Positions 8,871-15,879 of a stretch of DNA of 51,998 bases are shown here, one piece after another (within the stretch, counting starts at the first letter, position 1; the number at the start of each line of letters is the position of its first letter). This stretch comes from an uncultured Treponema sp. (GTDB taxonomy: Bacteria > Spirochaetota > Spirochaetia > Treponematales > Treponemataceae): assembly GCA_945877425.1 (NCBI GenBank), contig CAMCRZ010000018.1, positions 1-51,998 on the forward strand, written 5' to 3'. The position numbers and the translations under genes were made by a program. The notes beneath the pieces are model-generated. The model saw only the letters and a list, made by a program, of their open reading frames with translations, was not told where the DNA came from and made no database searches.

Positions 8871-10295
8871 TTATTTTTTCATAAGTTCTGAATATTTTTC
8901 TGCAAGACGTTTAGATTTAACAGCAGCCAGTCCGCAATAGTTTGAAGGATGTTCAAAGAAGCTTGCAGGATTTTCTACACCAAGTTTTTCAAGCTGAGAC
9001 GTAATGTCCTTGTATTCCTTTTCGTGAGTTTTAAGAACTTCAAAGAAAGTTTTGCCTGACTGTTCAGCTTCCAGAGTGATTTTGCGGATTACTTCATGAC
9101 CGTCATTGTAACCGGCTTCTCCAAGAAGAATGTATGCAGGTTCAGCAAGAACTCCGCCTTTAACTTTTCCGCCGGCATTTTCAAGGTTACGTGCCATGTT
9201 TTCTCTGTCAGCCTGAAGTCCTTTTACTACGCTGTTCATACGTGCAACTGCCATTGTAAATCCTGCAACGTAATCTGCAATAAAGCGCTGGCTTGCTGAG
9301 TTAGTTAAGTCACGCTGATGTTCGCTTATCTGATCCATGTAGAATGTAATTACACGAGGGCACATTGCTTTCCACAAAGATTTTACGTGTTCGCTGTTCC
9401 ATGGATTGCGTTTCTGCGGCATTGTTGACGAGCCTACTTGAGTCGAAGCAAAATATTCAAATACTTCGCCAATTTCACTGCGCTGAAGGTTACGCAAGTC
9501 GTCTGCAAGGTTAGCTATAATTCCAAATGCAACGTTCATTTCTAAAAGAAGACGAAGTACGTGTTCAGGTTCTACCAGCTGATTTGAATATTCGCTTGGC
9601 TTAAGGCCTAAAAATTCAGTGTAGATGCGTTCAAGTTCTTCCGGATCTTTTACAATCATGCTTGGTCCGTTGTAAGAACCTACTGGTCCGGCAAGTTTTC
9701 CTACAAGGTCATTGCTTAATTCTTCTATGCGGAGAATTGATTTTCCTAATCGTGAAACAAATTCGCTTATTGACCAGCCGAATGTAATTGGAACTGCGTG
9801 CTGTCCGTGAGTGCGTCCAACTTGCGGTGTAGCTGCTTCTCTTGATGCAATGTCGCAAAGGTATGTTTCAAGTTTTTTAAGTTCAGGAAGTACAACGTTT
9901 TTTGTTACATCCCGCATTCTGCAGCTTAATGCTGTATCAAGGATATCAACTGATGTTGCTCCAAGATGAATGAGTGGACCTATTTCGCTGTTTACTTTAG
10001 TTTTCATTACGTTTACAAGGGCACGGATATTGTGCTTTGTTTTTTCTTCTTCTTTGTAAACTTCTTCCGGATCGATTTTATCTGCAACTGCATCAAGTTC
10101 AGATGCAATTTCGTCTGTAAGCTGATTTCTTATTTTAAGGTGCGCCTTTACGAGAGCTGCTTCACATTTAGCACAGCTTTTTATGCTTGCCTGTTCAGAA
10201 ATGTATTTTGAAAGTCCGTTAAATGCTTCTGCTTCTGAAAGAGAATACCGATGGTCAATACATGAGATGTTTTCAAAAATGTTACGTGTTTCCAT
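8871..10295 (-). CDS. purB: adenylosuccinate lyase
   Basis: Fumarase/aspartase-superfamily enzyme that removes fumarate in two steps of purine synthesis (SAICAR to AICAR, adenylosuccinate to AMP). The 474-residue product has the superfamily signature GSSTMPQKRNP (288-298) with the catalytic Ser region at 289-290, and a conserved histidine in QVGRTHGQHA (H163). First gene of a six-gene minus-strand run. The start ATG is only 8 bases from a CATAAT -10 box with no ribosome binding site, so the message is probably leaderless. Confidence 0.93.
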   Translation of the reverse strand: METRNIFENISCIDHRYSLSEAEAFNGLSKYISEQASIKSCAKCEAALVKAHLKIRNQLTDEIASELDAVADKIDPEEVYKEEEKTKHNIRALVNVMKTKVNSEIGPLIHLGATSVDILDTALSCRMRDVTKNVVLPELKKLETYLCDIASREAATPQVGRTHGQHAVPITFGWSISEFVSRLGKSILRIEELSNDLVGKLAGPVGSYNGPSMIVKDPEELERIYTEFLGLKPSEYSNQLVEPEHVLRLLLEMNVAFGIIANLADDLRNLQRSEIGEVFEYFASTQVGSSTMPQKRNPWNSEHVKSLWKAMCPRVITFYMDQISEHQRDLTNSASQRFIADYVAGFTMAVARMNSVVKGLQADRENMARNLENAGGKVKGGVLAEPAYILLGEAGYNDGHEVIRKITLEAEQSGKTFFEVLKTHEKEYKDITSQLEKLGVENPASFFEHPSNYCGLAAVKSKRLAEKYSELMKK

Positions 10296-10303
10296 AATGT
10301 AGG

Positions 10304-10332
10304 ATTATGGCATAAATTCATTAAAAAAACAA
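10304..10332 (-). promoter_or_regulatory. purB promoter, leaderless arrangement
   Basis: Read on the minus strand: TTGTTT (10332-10327), 17-base spacer, CATAAT (10309-10304) preceded by TG in extended -10 position, then 8 bases to the purB ATG. Confidence 0.6.
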
Positions 10333-10364
10333 TATTTTTCCATAAATAGTAGCAGGTTGCAGGT

Positions 10365-10425
10365 CAAACGGCGGCGCCCAGGCGTACTTGCCCACAAGCG
10401 CATCTTGCATTCAACCATACTTTAC
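10365..10425. repeat. GTACTTGCC-family intergenic repeat
   Basis: GC-rich block between the divergent purB and GH43 genes with GGCGGCG, then GCGTACTTGCC (10382-10392) and ACAAGCGCATCTTG. It matches the elements before gatC (62-116, 222-276) in the core and in the GGCG-rich lead. The rest of 10296-10507 holds the purB promoter and the GH43 ribosome binding site. Confidence 0.65.
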
Positions 10426-10507
10426 TGCAGGAACAGCGCTGCCCTAATTAAACTTGCAGATTTTATTTTTTAGAGATATAAAGAAAGGACTACACTGGAG
10501 GTGTTTT

Positions 10508-11536
10508 ATGAAAAAAATCTTTTTTGCTGCAATGGTAAGCTTAACTGCAGCAGTTTTCGCTGAAAAACAGGAGGTAAAAACTTTGACGGTAAAAAACGGA
10601 GCAACACTTTTTGACACAACCGGAAATGTTCTTCATGCACATGGCGGCTGGATTTTAAAAAGCGGTGACACTTACTTTTGGTACGGTGAAAACAGAACTG
10701 AAAACAATTACGTAAGCTGCTACGCTTCAAAAAATCTGGTAGACTGGGAATTCAGAAACAATATTCTTACAGTAGATTCAAAATTTGAAAAAATAAGAGT
10801 CCGCACTGACGGAAAACTTTTCAACACAGAAGTTAACAAAAAAGTAAACATTGAACGTCCTAAAGTTTTCTACAATGAATCAACAAAAAAATACATCATG
10901 TGGGCACATTACGAAAACGGAGAAAATTATTCTGTAGCAGGCATTGCAGTGGCAAGTTGTGACACACCGGACGGAAATTTTACTTACCACGGAAGTTTCA
11001 AGCCTTACGGACAAATGAGCCGTGACTGTACGATTTTTCAGGACAAGGGAAGAACTTATTTTGCCAGCGCTGCAAGAAACAACGCAGACATGAACGTTTA
11101 TCTTTTGCAGGAAGACGGACTTAATATTGAAAAGCAAATCGGTTCGTGGTGGCAGGGAGAATACAGGGAAGCACCTGCATTTGTAAAAGTAAAGGACAGA
11201 ATCTACTGCTTTAATTCAGGCTGTACAGGCTGGGATCCTAATCAGGGACAATATGCATCTTCTTTAAGCATGGAAGAAGGATTCGGGCTTCTTTCAAACA
11301 TCGGAAACGAAACAACTTACAATTCTCAGCCGGCATTTATTCTTACGCTTAAAGGTTCAAAAACAACTTCTTACATTTACGTTGGAGACAGATGGAACGG
11401 TGGTGAATATCATTCATCAACATACACATGGTTTCCCCTTCACTTTAACAAAGACGGAACTGTAACTTTGGAATACTGCGACGAACTTGAAATAAACGCT
11501 AAAACCGGAGAAGTTAAGCCGATAGTTTACAAATAA
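10508..11536 (+). CDS. secreted glycoside hydrolase family 43 enzyme, exo-beta-1,3-galactanase-like
   Basis: 342 residues from the ATG at 10508, which has GGAGG six bases upstream; the frame opens earlier but this start begins a clear signal peptide (MKKIFFAAMVSLTAAVFA). The mature part has the five-bladed propeller pattern of GH43, with HAHGGWILKSGDTYFWYGENR, IERPKVFYN and YREAPAFVKVKDRIYCF. This resembles subfamily 24, whose known members cut beta-1,3-galactan from arabinogalactan side chains and in some cases lack the usual catalytic base. Likely periplasmic or exported. No sugar transporter is beside it. Substrate is inferred from resemblance. Confidence 0.75.
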   Translation: MKKIFFAAMVSLTAAVFAEKQEVKTLTVKNGATLFDTTGNVLHAHGGWILKSGDTYFWYGENRTENNYVSCYASKNLVDWEFRNNILTVDSKFEKIRVRTDGKLFNTEVNKKVNIERPKVFYNESTKKYIMWAHYENGENYSVAGIAVASCDTPDGNFTYHGSFKPYGQMSRDCTIFQDKGRTYFASAARNNADMNVYLLQEDGLNIEKQIGSWWQGEYREAPAFVKVKDRIYCFNSGCTGWDPNQGQYASSLSMEEGFGLLSNIGNETTYNSQPAFILTLKGSKTTSYIYVGDRWNGGEYHSSTYTWFPLHFNKDGTVTLEYCDELEINAKTGEVKPIVYK

Positions 11537-11613
11537 ATTTTGTGCACTTGAAGTTTAGCACAGCTTGTTTAACGCATCTTATGAACTTTAGCCGCAGCTT
11601 TTTTCGAATTTAC

Positions 11614-12471
11614 TTACGGATTCAGATGCGGCAGAAGTTCTTCATAATAATACCTGTCTTTGATTTGAGTTTTTCCTGCTGTAAATCCAATGTGCCTGTC
11701 AGAGCGTACTTTTCCGTGATAATCGCTGCCTGCTGTAGTAAACATTCCAAGTTCATGGGCAAGACTTTCAAGACGTTCAGCTTCAGAAATCCTTATTCCA
11801 GGGTGCCACGCTTCAAGCCCTTCAACGCCACATTCCTTTACTGAAACAAGTGCCTCTTTAATTTTTCCCCAGGAAACGTACATACTTAACGGATGAGCCT
11901 GAACCGGAATTCCTCCGCTTTGCTTTATTGCATAACAGGCATGGCTTAAATCTGCCCCGGAACGCTCTACGTAACAAGGACGTCCTTTTGCAAAATATTT
12001 GTCAAATGCCAGCTGCTTGACTTTTACAATTCCTTTTTCCACCATAAATTGCGCAAAGTGAGGCCGCCCTACAGATGCAGTGTTAAATCTGCCTATAACT
12101 TCTTCAAGGGTGATGTCAACGCCTGCTTCCCTGAGTTTCAGAGCCATTTTTTCGTTACGGTTAAAGCGTTCTTTTTCAAGCATTTTGATTATTGAATTTA
12201 ATTCAGGGGAAATGCGCTTTAATCCCAATCCCAAAAGGTGAAATTCTCCTGTAGGCCATTCTATATTAAGTTCAACTCCCGGAATAAACGTAAAGTCGCT
12301 GCCGGAAGATTTAATTTTTTCAGCTTCAGAGGCTGCTTCCTGAATTCCTGCAGTTGTGTCGTGGTCAGTTAATGCTAAAACGGAAATTTTTTTAGAAAAA
12401 GCATATTGTACAAGTTCAGACGGTGTTAAAGTTCCGTCAGAGGCAGTAGAGTGTGTGTGTAAGTCAATCAT
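11614..12471 (-). CDS. PHP-domain phosphoesterase
   Basis: 285 residues of the PHP superfamily: MIDLHTHSTASDG (H5, H7, D12), LTDHDTT (D36, H37, D38), RPHFAQ, QAHPLSM and GSDYHG give the metal-binding His/Asp set. The layout matches the YciV/RNase AM group (3',5'-nucleotide bisphosphate phosphatase and 5'-3' trimming of RNA). The role is inferred from that group. It is single and divergent from the cyclic-nucleotide protein. A TATTAT -10 box with TG extension lies 8 bases before the ATG, so the message is probably leaderless. Confidence 0.82.
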   Translation of the reverse strand: MIDLHTHSTASDGTLTPSELVQYAFSKKISVLALTDHDTTAGIQEAASEAEKIKSSGSDFTFIPGVELNIEWPTGEFHLLGLGLKRISPELNSIIKMLEKERFNRNEKMALKLREAGVDITLEEVIGRFNTASVGRPHFAQFMVEKGIVKVKQLAFDKYFAKGRPCYVERSGADLSHACYAIKQSGGIPVQAHPLSMYVSWGKIKEALVSVKECGVEGLEAWHPGIRISEAERLESLAHELGMFTTAGSDYHGKVRSDRHIGFTAGKTQIKDRYYYEELLPHLNP

Positions 12472-12479
12472 TTAAAACA

Positions 12480-12512
12480 ATAATAGCATATTTTGAATTC
12501 TTATGATATAAT
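12480..12512. promoter_or_regulatory. divergent promoters for the PHP gene and the cyclic-nucleotide gene
   Basis: Minus strand: extended -10 TGCTATTAT (TATTAT at 12485-12480), 8 bases from the PHP ATG. Plus strand: extended -10 TGATATAAT (TATAAT at 12507-12512), giving a leader of about 40 bases with AGAGGA before the ATG at 12560. The two -10 boxes are only 21 bases apart, so the two polymerase sites overlap and may compete. Confidence 0.6.
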
Positions 12513-12559
12513 ACTGTAAATCAAATTCTTGTTTGTTGAATGTTTACAAGAGGATTGCA

Positions 12560-13855
12560 ATGCCAAAGACTATTTCTTATAAAGTTGAGTCCATTATATT
12601 TTTCTCTGGTGATAAAGGCGAGGATATTTATATTGTTCAAAGCGGTGTTGTTGTTACTAAAAGCATTGATATTGAAACAGGAAAGGAAAATGTAGAAACC
12701 CTTAAAACCGGGGAATTTTTCGGAGTAAAGAGTGCATTTGCAAAGACTCCGCGAATGGTTACGGCTGTTGCTGCCACAGATGCTGTAGTAATTTCCCTTA
12801 CAATTGCTGAATTCGAGCGGTTGTTTTCTCCAAACAAAAACATTACGGAAAAAATGCTTAGGATTTTCAGTAAGAGTTTGCGTGAAATCCATAAGCAGAC
12901 AGTTGCAGTCCTTCATAATGATGTGGTGACTTTTCCTCAGGATGTGGGAATGCTGATGGTTGCCAAGGCTTTTTATGATGATGAAGAATTTCATTCCTGC
13001 GTAGAAATCATAAACAAACTGTTAAGCGAAATTCCTGAACCAAGCAATAAGGAAGCTGCAGAAAAACTTTTGGCTGATGCAAAACAAAAGGCTGAAGCTG
13101 CTGAAAAGAACGTTCAGGTGGCTGTTTCTGCTCCTGAAGTAAAGGAAGACAATTCCCTTAAACAGTTTTCGGCTCCTATTTTTCAGCGTTTTACAAAAGA
13201 GTTTAAGCGTGGCGATGTCATTATTTGCGAATATGAACCTGGCGAAACTTTCTATTTAGTTAAATCCGGGGAAGTTCAGATTGTAAAGTGCATTACTGGT
13301 CAGAATAAAAACCTTGACATCATTCATAAAGGTGAATTCTTTGGAGAAATGGCAATTATTGATAAATCCCAGCGCAGTGCTACGTGTGTTGCAAAAACTG
13401 ATGTTTCTGTTCTTGAATTCAACAAGGAAAATTTTGCCACTCTTGTTTTAGGAAATCCTCATCTTGTAATGAATCTTTTAAAGCTTTTCTGCAAGCGTAT
13501 TTGCGATCAGTCAAGGCGTCTTAAAATCATTCTTATAAAAGATTTGTCTGTAAGGCTTTGCGATGTTTTTCTTATGTACGATGCGCTTTTTACCACAAAG
13601 CAGGATATAGAAATTATGAATCAGCGCAGGACTTTTAATGTTACTGTAAATGATCTGGCTCATTGGGCTGCCATTTCCGTTGAGTCTGCAAGAGATGAAC
13701 TTAACAAGCTTGTTGAAAAAAATAAAATCGAAGTGTTTGACAATTACATAAATGTAATAAACATTCACGATATGAAGCGTACCGTTGATTCTTACTACAA
13801 CAATTTAAATAATGACGTTATTCAGAAAAACAAAAAAGACTCTTCTGATTCCTGA
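12560..13855 (+). CDS. transcription regulator with two cyclic-nucleotide-binding domains (CRP-like)
   Basis: 431 residues from the ATG at 12560 (AGAGGA upstream; an earlier ATG at 12533 lacks a site). Two CNB domains (about 5-115 and 205-320) are joined by a helical, Ala/Glu-rich linker, and followed by a winged-helix region (about 355-415, FNVTVNDLAHWAAISVESARDELNKL). The second domain keeps the phosphate-binding cassette (GEFFGEMAIIDKSQRSA); in the first, the corresponding Glu is changed (GEFFGVKSAFAKTPRMV), so it may not bind nucleotide. Probably a cytoplasmic cAMP-type sensor and DNA-binding regulator; target genes unknown. Confidence 0.75.
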   Translation: MPKTISYKVESIIFFSGDKGEDIYIVQSGVVVTKSIDIETGKENVETLKTGEFFGVKSAFAKTPRMVTAVAATDAVVISLTIAEFERLFSPNKNITEKMLRIFSKSLREIHKQTVAVLHNDVVTFPQDVGMLMVAKAFYDDEEFHSCVEIINKLLSEIPEPSNKEAAEKLLADAKQKAEAAEKNVQVAVSAPEVKEDNSLKQFSAPIFQRFTKEFKRGDVIICEYEPGETFYLVKSGEVQIVKCITGQNKNLDIIHKGEFFGEMAIIDKSQRSATCVAKTDVSVLEFNKENFATLVLGNPHLVMNLLKLFCKRICDQSRRLKIILIKDLSVRLCDVFLMYDALFTTKQDIEIMNQRRTFNVTVNDLAHWAAISVESARDELNKLVEKNKIEVFDNYINVINIHDMKRTVDSYYNNLNNDVIQKNKKDSSDS

Positions 13856-13888
13856 TTTTAACTTGGGAAACTGAAGTTTGACGGTGTG

Positions 13889-13917
13889 TTGCATTTTTTT
13901 TGAAAATCCGTCATTAT
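13889..13917 (+). promoter_or_regulatory. putative promoter for the tRNA region
   Basis: TTGCAT (13889-13894), 17-base spacer, CATTAT (13912-13917), 12 bases before the first tRNA-like sequence. Transcription from here would cross both the degenerate and the intact tRNA. Confidence 0.45.
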
Positions 13918-13929
13918 ATGCAGAGTTTT

Positions 13930-14016
13930 GCCAACTTAGCTCATCTGGTAGAGCCAAAATTGCACGCACCTGCTACAATTTTGTCTCGTAAAGAACAGGT
14001 GGCAGGTTTGGTTTTG
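13930..14016 (+). pseudogene. degenerate tRNA-Thr copy with hairpin insertion
   Basis: The first 25 bases (13930-13954, acceptor and D arm) are identical to the intact tRNA-Thr that starts at 14028. An insertion of about 29 bases replaces the 5' side of the anticodon stem; its ends CAAAATTG (13955-13962) and CAATTTTG (13976-13983) are inverted repeats. Then CTCGTAAAGAACAGGTGG matches the anticodon region again, after which the T arm and the 3' acceptor strand have decayed into T-rich sequence. It cannot fold as a complete tRNA. Confidence 0.7.
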
Positions 14017-14027
14017 TTTTATGTTTT

Positions 14028-14100
14028 GCCAACTTAGCTCATCTGGTAGAGCAGTTCCCTCGTAAAGAACAGGTGGTGGGTTCGAGTCCCGCAGTTGGCT
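14028..14100 (+). tRNA. tRNA-Thr (anticodon CGU)
   Basis: Full cloverleaf by eye: acceptor GCCAACT/AGTTGGC (7 perfect pairs), D stem GCTC/GAGC, anticodon loop CTCGTAA with anticodon CGU, five-base variable region, T stem GTGGG/CCCGC with loop TTCGAGT, discriminator T. CCA is not encoded. The anticodon stem has one mismatch (C/A) next to the loop. The 3' end overlaps the hisF stop codon on the other strand by two bases. Confidence 0.92.
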
Positions 14101-14866
14101 AGTTTTTTCTTACTGGTATTCCGTCTTTTTCCAGGGCTTCTTTTATGGAGCTGATTGTGTAATCGCCTGAGTGAACCATGCTTGCTATAAGGGCTGCGTC
14201 TGCTTTTCCCTGAGAAAGTACTTTCGTTAAATGTTCCGGTGTTCCGCCGCCGCCGCTTGCTATTACAGGCACATTTACGGCTTCGCTTATCATTTTTGTA
14301 AGGTTAATTTCGTAACCGTCACGTGTTCCGTCTGCATCAATTGAATTAAGTACGATTTCTCCTGCACCAAGTTCAACTGCTCTGACTGCCCATTCTCTTG
14401 CATCAAGTTCCGTTGCAACTCTTCCGCCGTTTATGTAAACTCTGTAGCCGCTTGGCATAGTTTCATCTTTTGCTGCATCCATTCCAAGAACAATGCACTG
14501 GTTTCCGAAAATTCTTGCGCCCTGCTTTATAAGTTCAGGATTTTTTACTGCCTGTGAATTCAGTGAAACTTTTTCTGCTCCGGCAAGTATTGTAGAGCGT
14601 ATGTCTTCTACTGTTCCAATTCCGCCGCCAACACAAAACGGGATAAACACTTTAGATGCAACACGGGAAATCAAATCAAGTATGGGACCTCTTCCGCTGG
14701 CACTTGCCATAATGTCGTAAAATACCAGTTCGTCTACGCCCTGCCTGTAATATTCAGCTGCCATATCAACAGGATCACCGATATCAATGTTATTCTTAAA
14801 CTTTATGCCTTTTGTTGTACGTCCGTCTTTTACGTCTAGGCAAACGATTATTCTTTTTTTTAGCAT
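14099..14866 (-). CDS. hisF: imidazole glycerol phosphate synthase cyclase subunit
   Basis: HisF is the (beta/alpha)8-barrel that takes ammonia from HisH and closes the imidazole ring, giving imidazole glycerol phosphate and AICAR. 255 residues, normal length, with catalytic D11 (IIVCLDVKDGR) and D130 (VLGMDAAKD), the phosphate-binding GGGIGTVEDI and ASGGGGTPEH loops. The ATG at 14866 has AGAGGA upstream and lies 21 bases after hisH. The TAG stop overlaps the tRNA-Thr 3' end. Only hisH and hisF are present; the rest of the histidine pathway is not in this window. Confidence 0.93.
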   Translation of the reverse strand: MLKKRIIVCLDVKDGRTTKGIKFKNNIDIGDPVDMAAEYYRQGVDELVFYDIMASASGRGPILDLISRVASKVFIPFCVGGGIGTVEDIRSTILAGAEKVSLNSQAVKNPELIKQGARIFGNQCIVLGMDAAKDETMPSGYRVYINGGRVATELDAREWAVRAVELGAGEIVLNSIDADGTRDGYEINLTKMISEAVNVPVIASGGGGTPEHLTKVLSQGKADAALIASMVHSGDYTISSIKEALEKDGIPVRKN

Positions 14867-14887
14867 GACTTTTCCTCTTTACTTTTT

Positions 14888-15544
14888 CTACTTTGCAAAA
14901 TTACGCAAAATCTGCAGGCCGGGATTTCCTGACTTTTCAGGGTGAAACTGAAAGACTGTAATGTTTCCTTTTTCAATTACGGCAGGAACTAACATTCCAT
15001 AGTCTGCGTATCCCTTTATGACTTCAGGATTTTCAGGCTGAATTACGTAAGAGTGTACAAAATAAAAATCAGAATGTTCGCTTACGCCTTCCAGAAGCTT
15101 AGAGCCGCCGTTTGCATAGGAAACATCGTTAAAGCCCATGTGAGGAATTTTAAGCTGCATATTCAGCATAGGATAATTTTTCTGCTCTTCTGACGACGGA
15201 TGACGTTCTTTTAATAAAGAAGAAAAGTGTTTTATTTTGCCTGGAATGAGCCCCAGACATTCAACATCTCCTTCTTCGCTCCAGTCAAAAACAATCTGGC
15301 TTCCAAGACAAATGCCTATAATCTGTTTTGAAGCAGCTGCACTGTCTTTTAGAAATGAGTCAAATCCTGTTTTTTTAAGCTGCTCCATGGCATATTTTGC
15401 ATCGCCAACTCCAGGAAAAATTATTTTATCTGCATCTTTTAATTGAGCAGGATTTTTTGAAATAATGTAAGGTGCCTTTATAAAATCTAATGCACGCTCT
15501 ACACTTTTTATGTTTCCTGCATTGTAATCAACAATTCCAATCAT
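14888..15544 (-). CDS. hisH: imidazole glycerol phosphate synthase glutamine amidotransferase subunit
   Basis: HisH hydrolyses glutamine and channels ammonia to HisF. 218 residues of the class I amidotransferase fold: nucleophile C79 in GICLGSQ, catalytic H201 and E203 in FHPEKSG, and the usual VHSY segment. About ten extra residues (KERHPSSEEQKN) sit before the KIPHMGFN motif. It leads a two-gene unit with hisF. A TTGACA-17-TAAATT promoter ends six bases before the ATG, with no ribosome binding site, so the message looks leaderless. Confidence 0.93.
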   Translation of the reverse strand: MIGIVDYNAGNIKSVERALDFIKAPYIISKNPAQLKDADKIIFPGVGDAKYAMEQLKKTGFDSFLKDSAAASKQIIGICLGSQIVFDWSEEGDVECLGLIPGKIKHFSSLLKERHPSSEEQKNYPMLNMQLKIPHMGFNDVSYANGGSKLLEGVSEHSDFYFVHSYVIQPENPEVIKGYADYGMLVPAVIEKGNITVFQFHPEKSGNPGLQILRNFAK

Positions 15545-15550
15545 AGGACA

Positions 15551-15579
15551 AATTTACTGTTATGAAAGATTAGTGTCAA
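15551..15579 (-). promoter_or_regulatory. hisHF promoter, leaderless arrangement
   Basis: Minus strand: perfect TTGACA -35 (15579-15574), 17-base spacer, TAAATT -10 (15556-15551), then TGTCCT and the hisH ATG. The predicted transcript start falls on the start codon. Confidence 0.75.
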
Positions 15580-15613
15580 TGTAAAATTAAAACCATTCTT
15601 CTGCCTTCCTCCA

Positions 15614-15642
15614 TTAATTTTCCGGCGGAATTTTCCGATACT
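15614..15642 (+). promoter_or_regulatory. weak promoter for the small membrane protein, leaderless arrangement
   Basis: TTAATT (15614-15619), 17-base spacer, GATACT (15637-15642), six bases from the ATG at 15649. Neither box is strong. Confidence 0.35.
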
Positions 15643-15648
15643 CTGACT

Positions 15649-15879
15649 ATGAGTTTTGTAGAACGGCTGAAAATTGCCATTGAAGTTGCGAAAAATCCTT
15701 ACGTAATTTTTATAACTGCTGTAACTGTAGTTGTCATTGCTCTGGGAAATTACGTTGTAAGATACACGAAAAAGCCTCGTAAACAAAAACCTGTTAAGAC
15801 ACAGGAAGCTCCTTCTGCGCCAAAAGGTCAGCCTGGTGAAGCAAACGCTGCGGAAGGAAATCCTTCTTCTTCAAAGTGA
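15649..15879 (+). CDS. small single-span membrane protein
   Basis: 76 residues: short amphipathic start, one membrane helix (about 18-40, YVIFITAVTVVVIALGNYVV), then a basic stretch and a Pro/Ala/Gly-rich tail. No family recognised. The last 86 bases overlap the 3' end of recQ on the other strand, so its tail and the RecQ tail constrain each other. The codon pattern and the membrane helix favour a real gene over chance, but the promoter and lack of a ribosome binding site leave doubt. Confidence 0.55.
   Translation: MSFVERLKIAIEVAKNPYVIFITAVTVVVIALGNYVVRYTKKPRKQKPVKTQEAPSAPKGQPGEANAAEGNPSSSK

Noticed and set aside
12521..12994. 157-codon antisense open frame over the cyclic-nucleotide regulator
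   Set aside because: It is a frame shadow of the sense gene, rich in Asn, His and Lys, with no start signal.
13930..14016. Second functional tRNA or tRNA with an intron
   Set aside because: Removing the 29-base segment does not restore a cloverleaf: the T arm and the 3' acceptor strand are gone.
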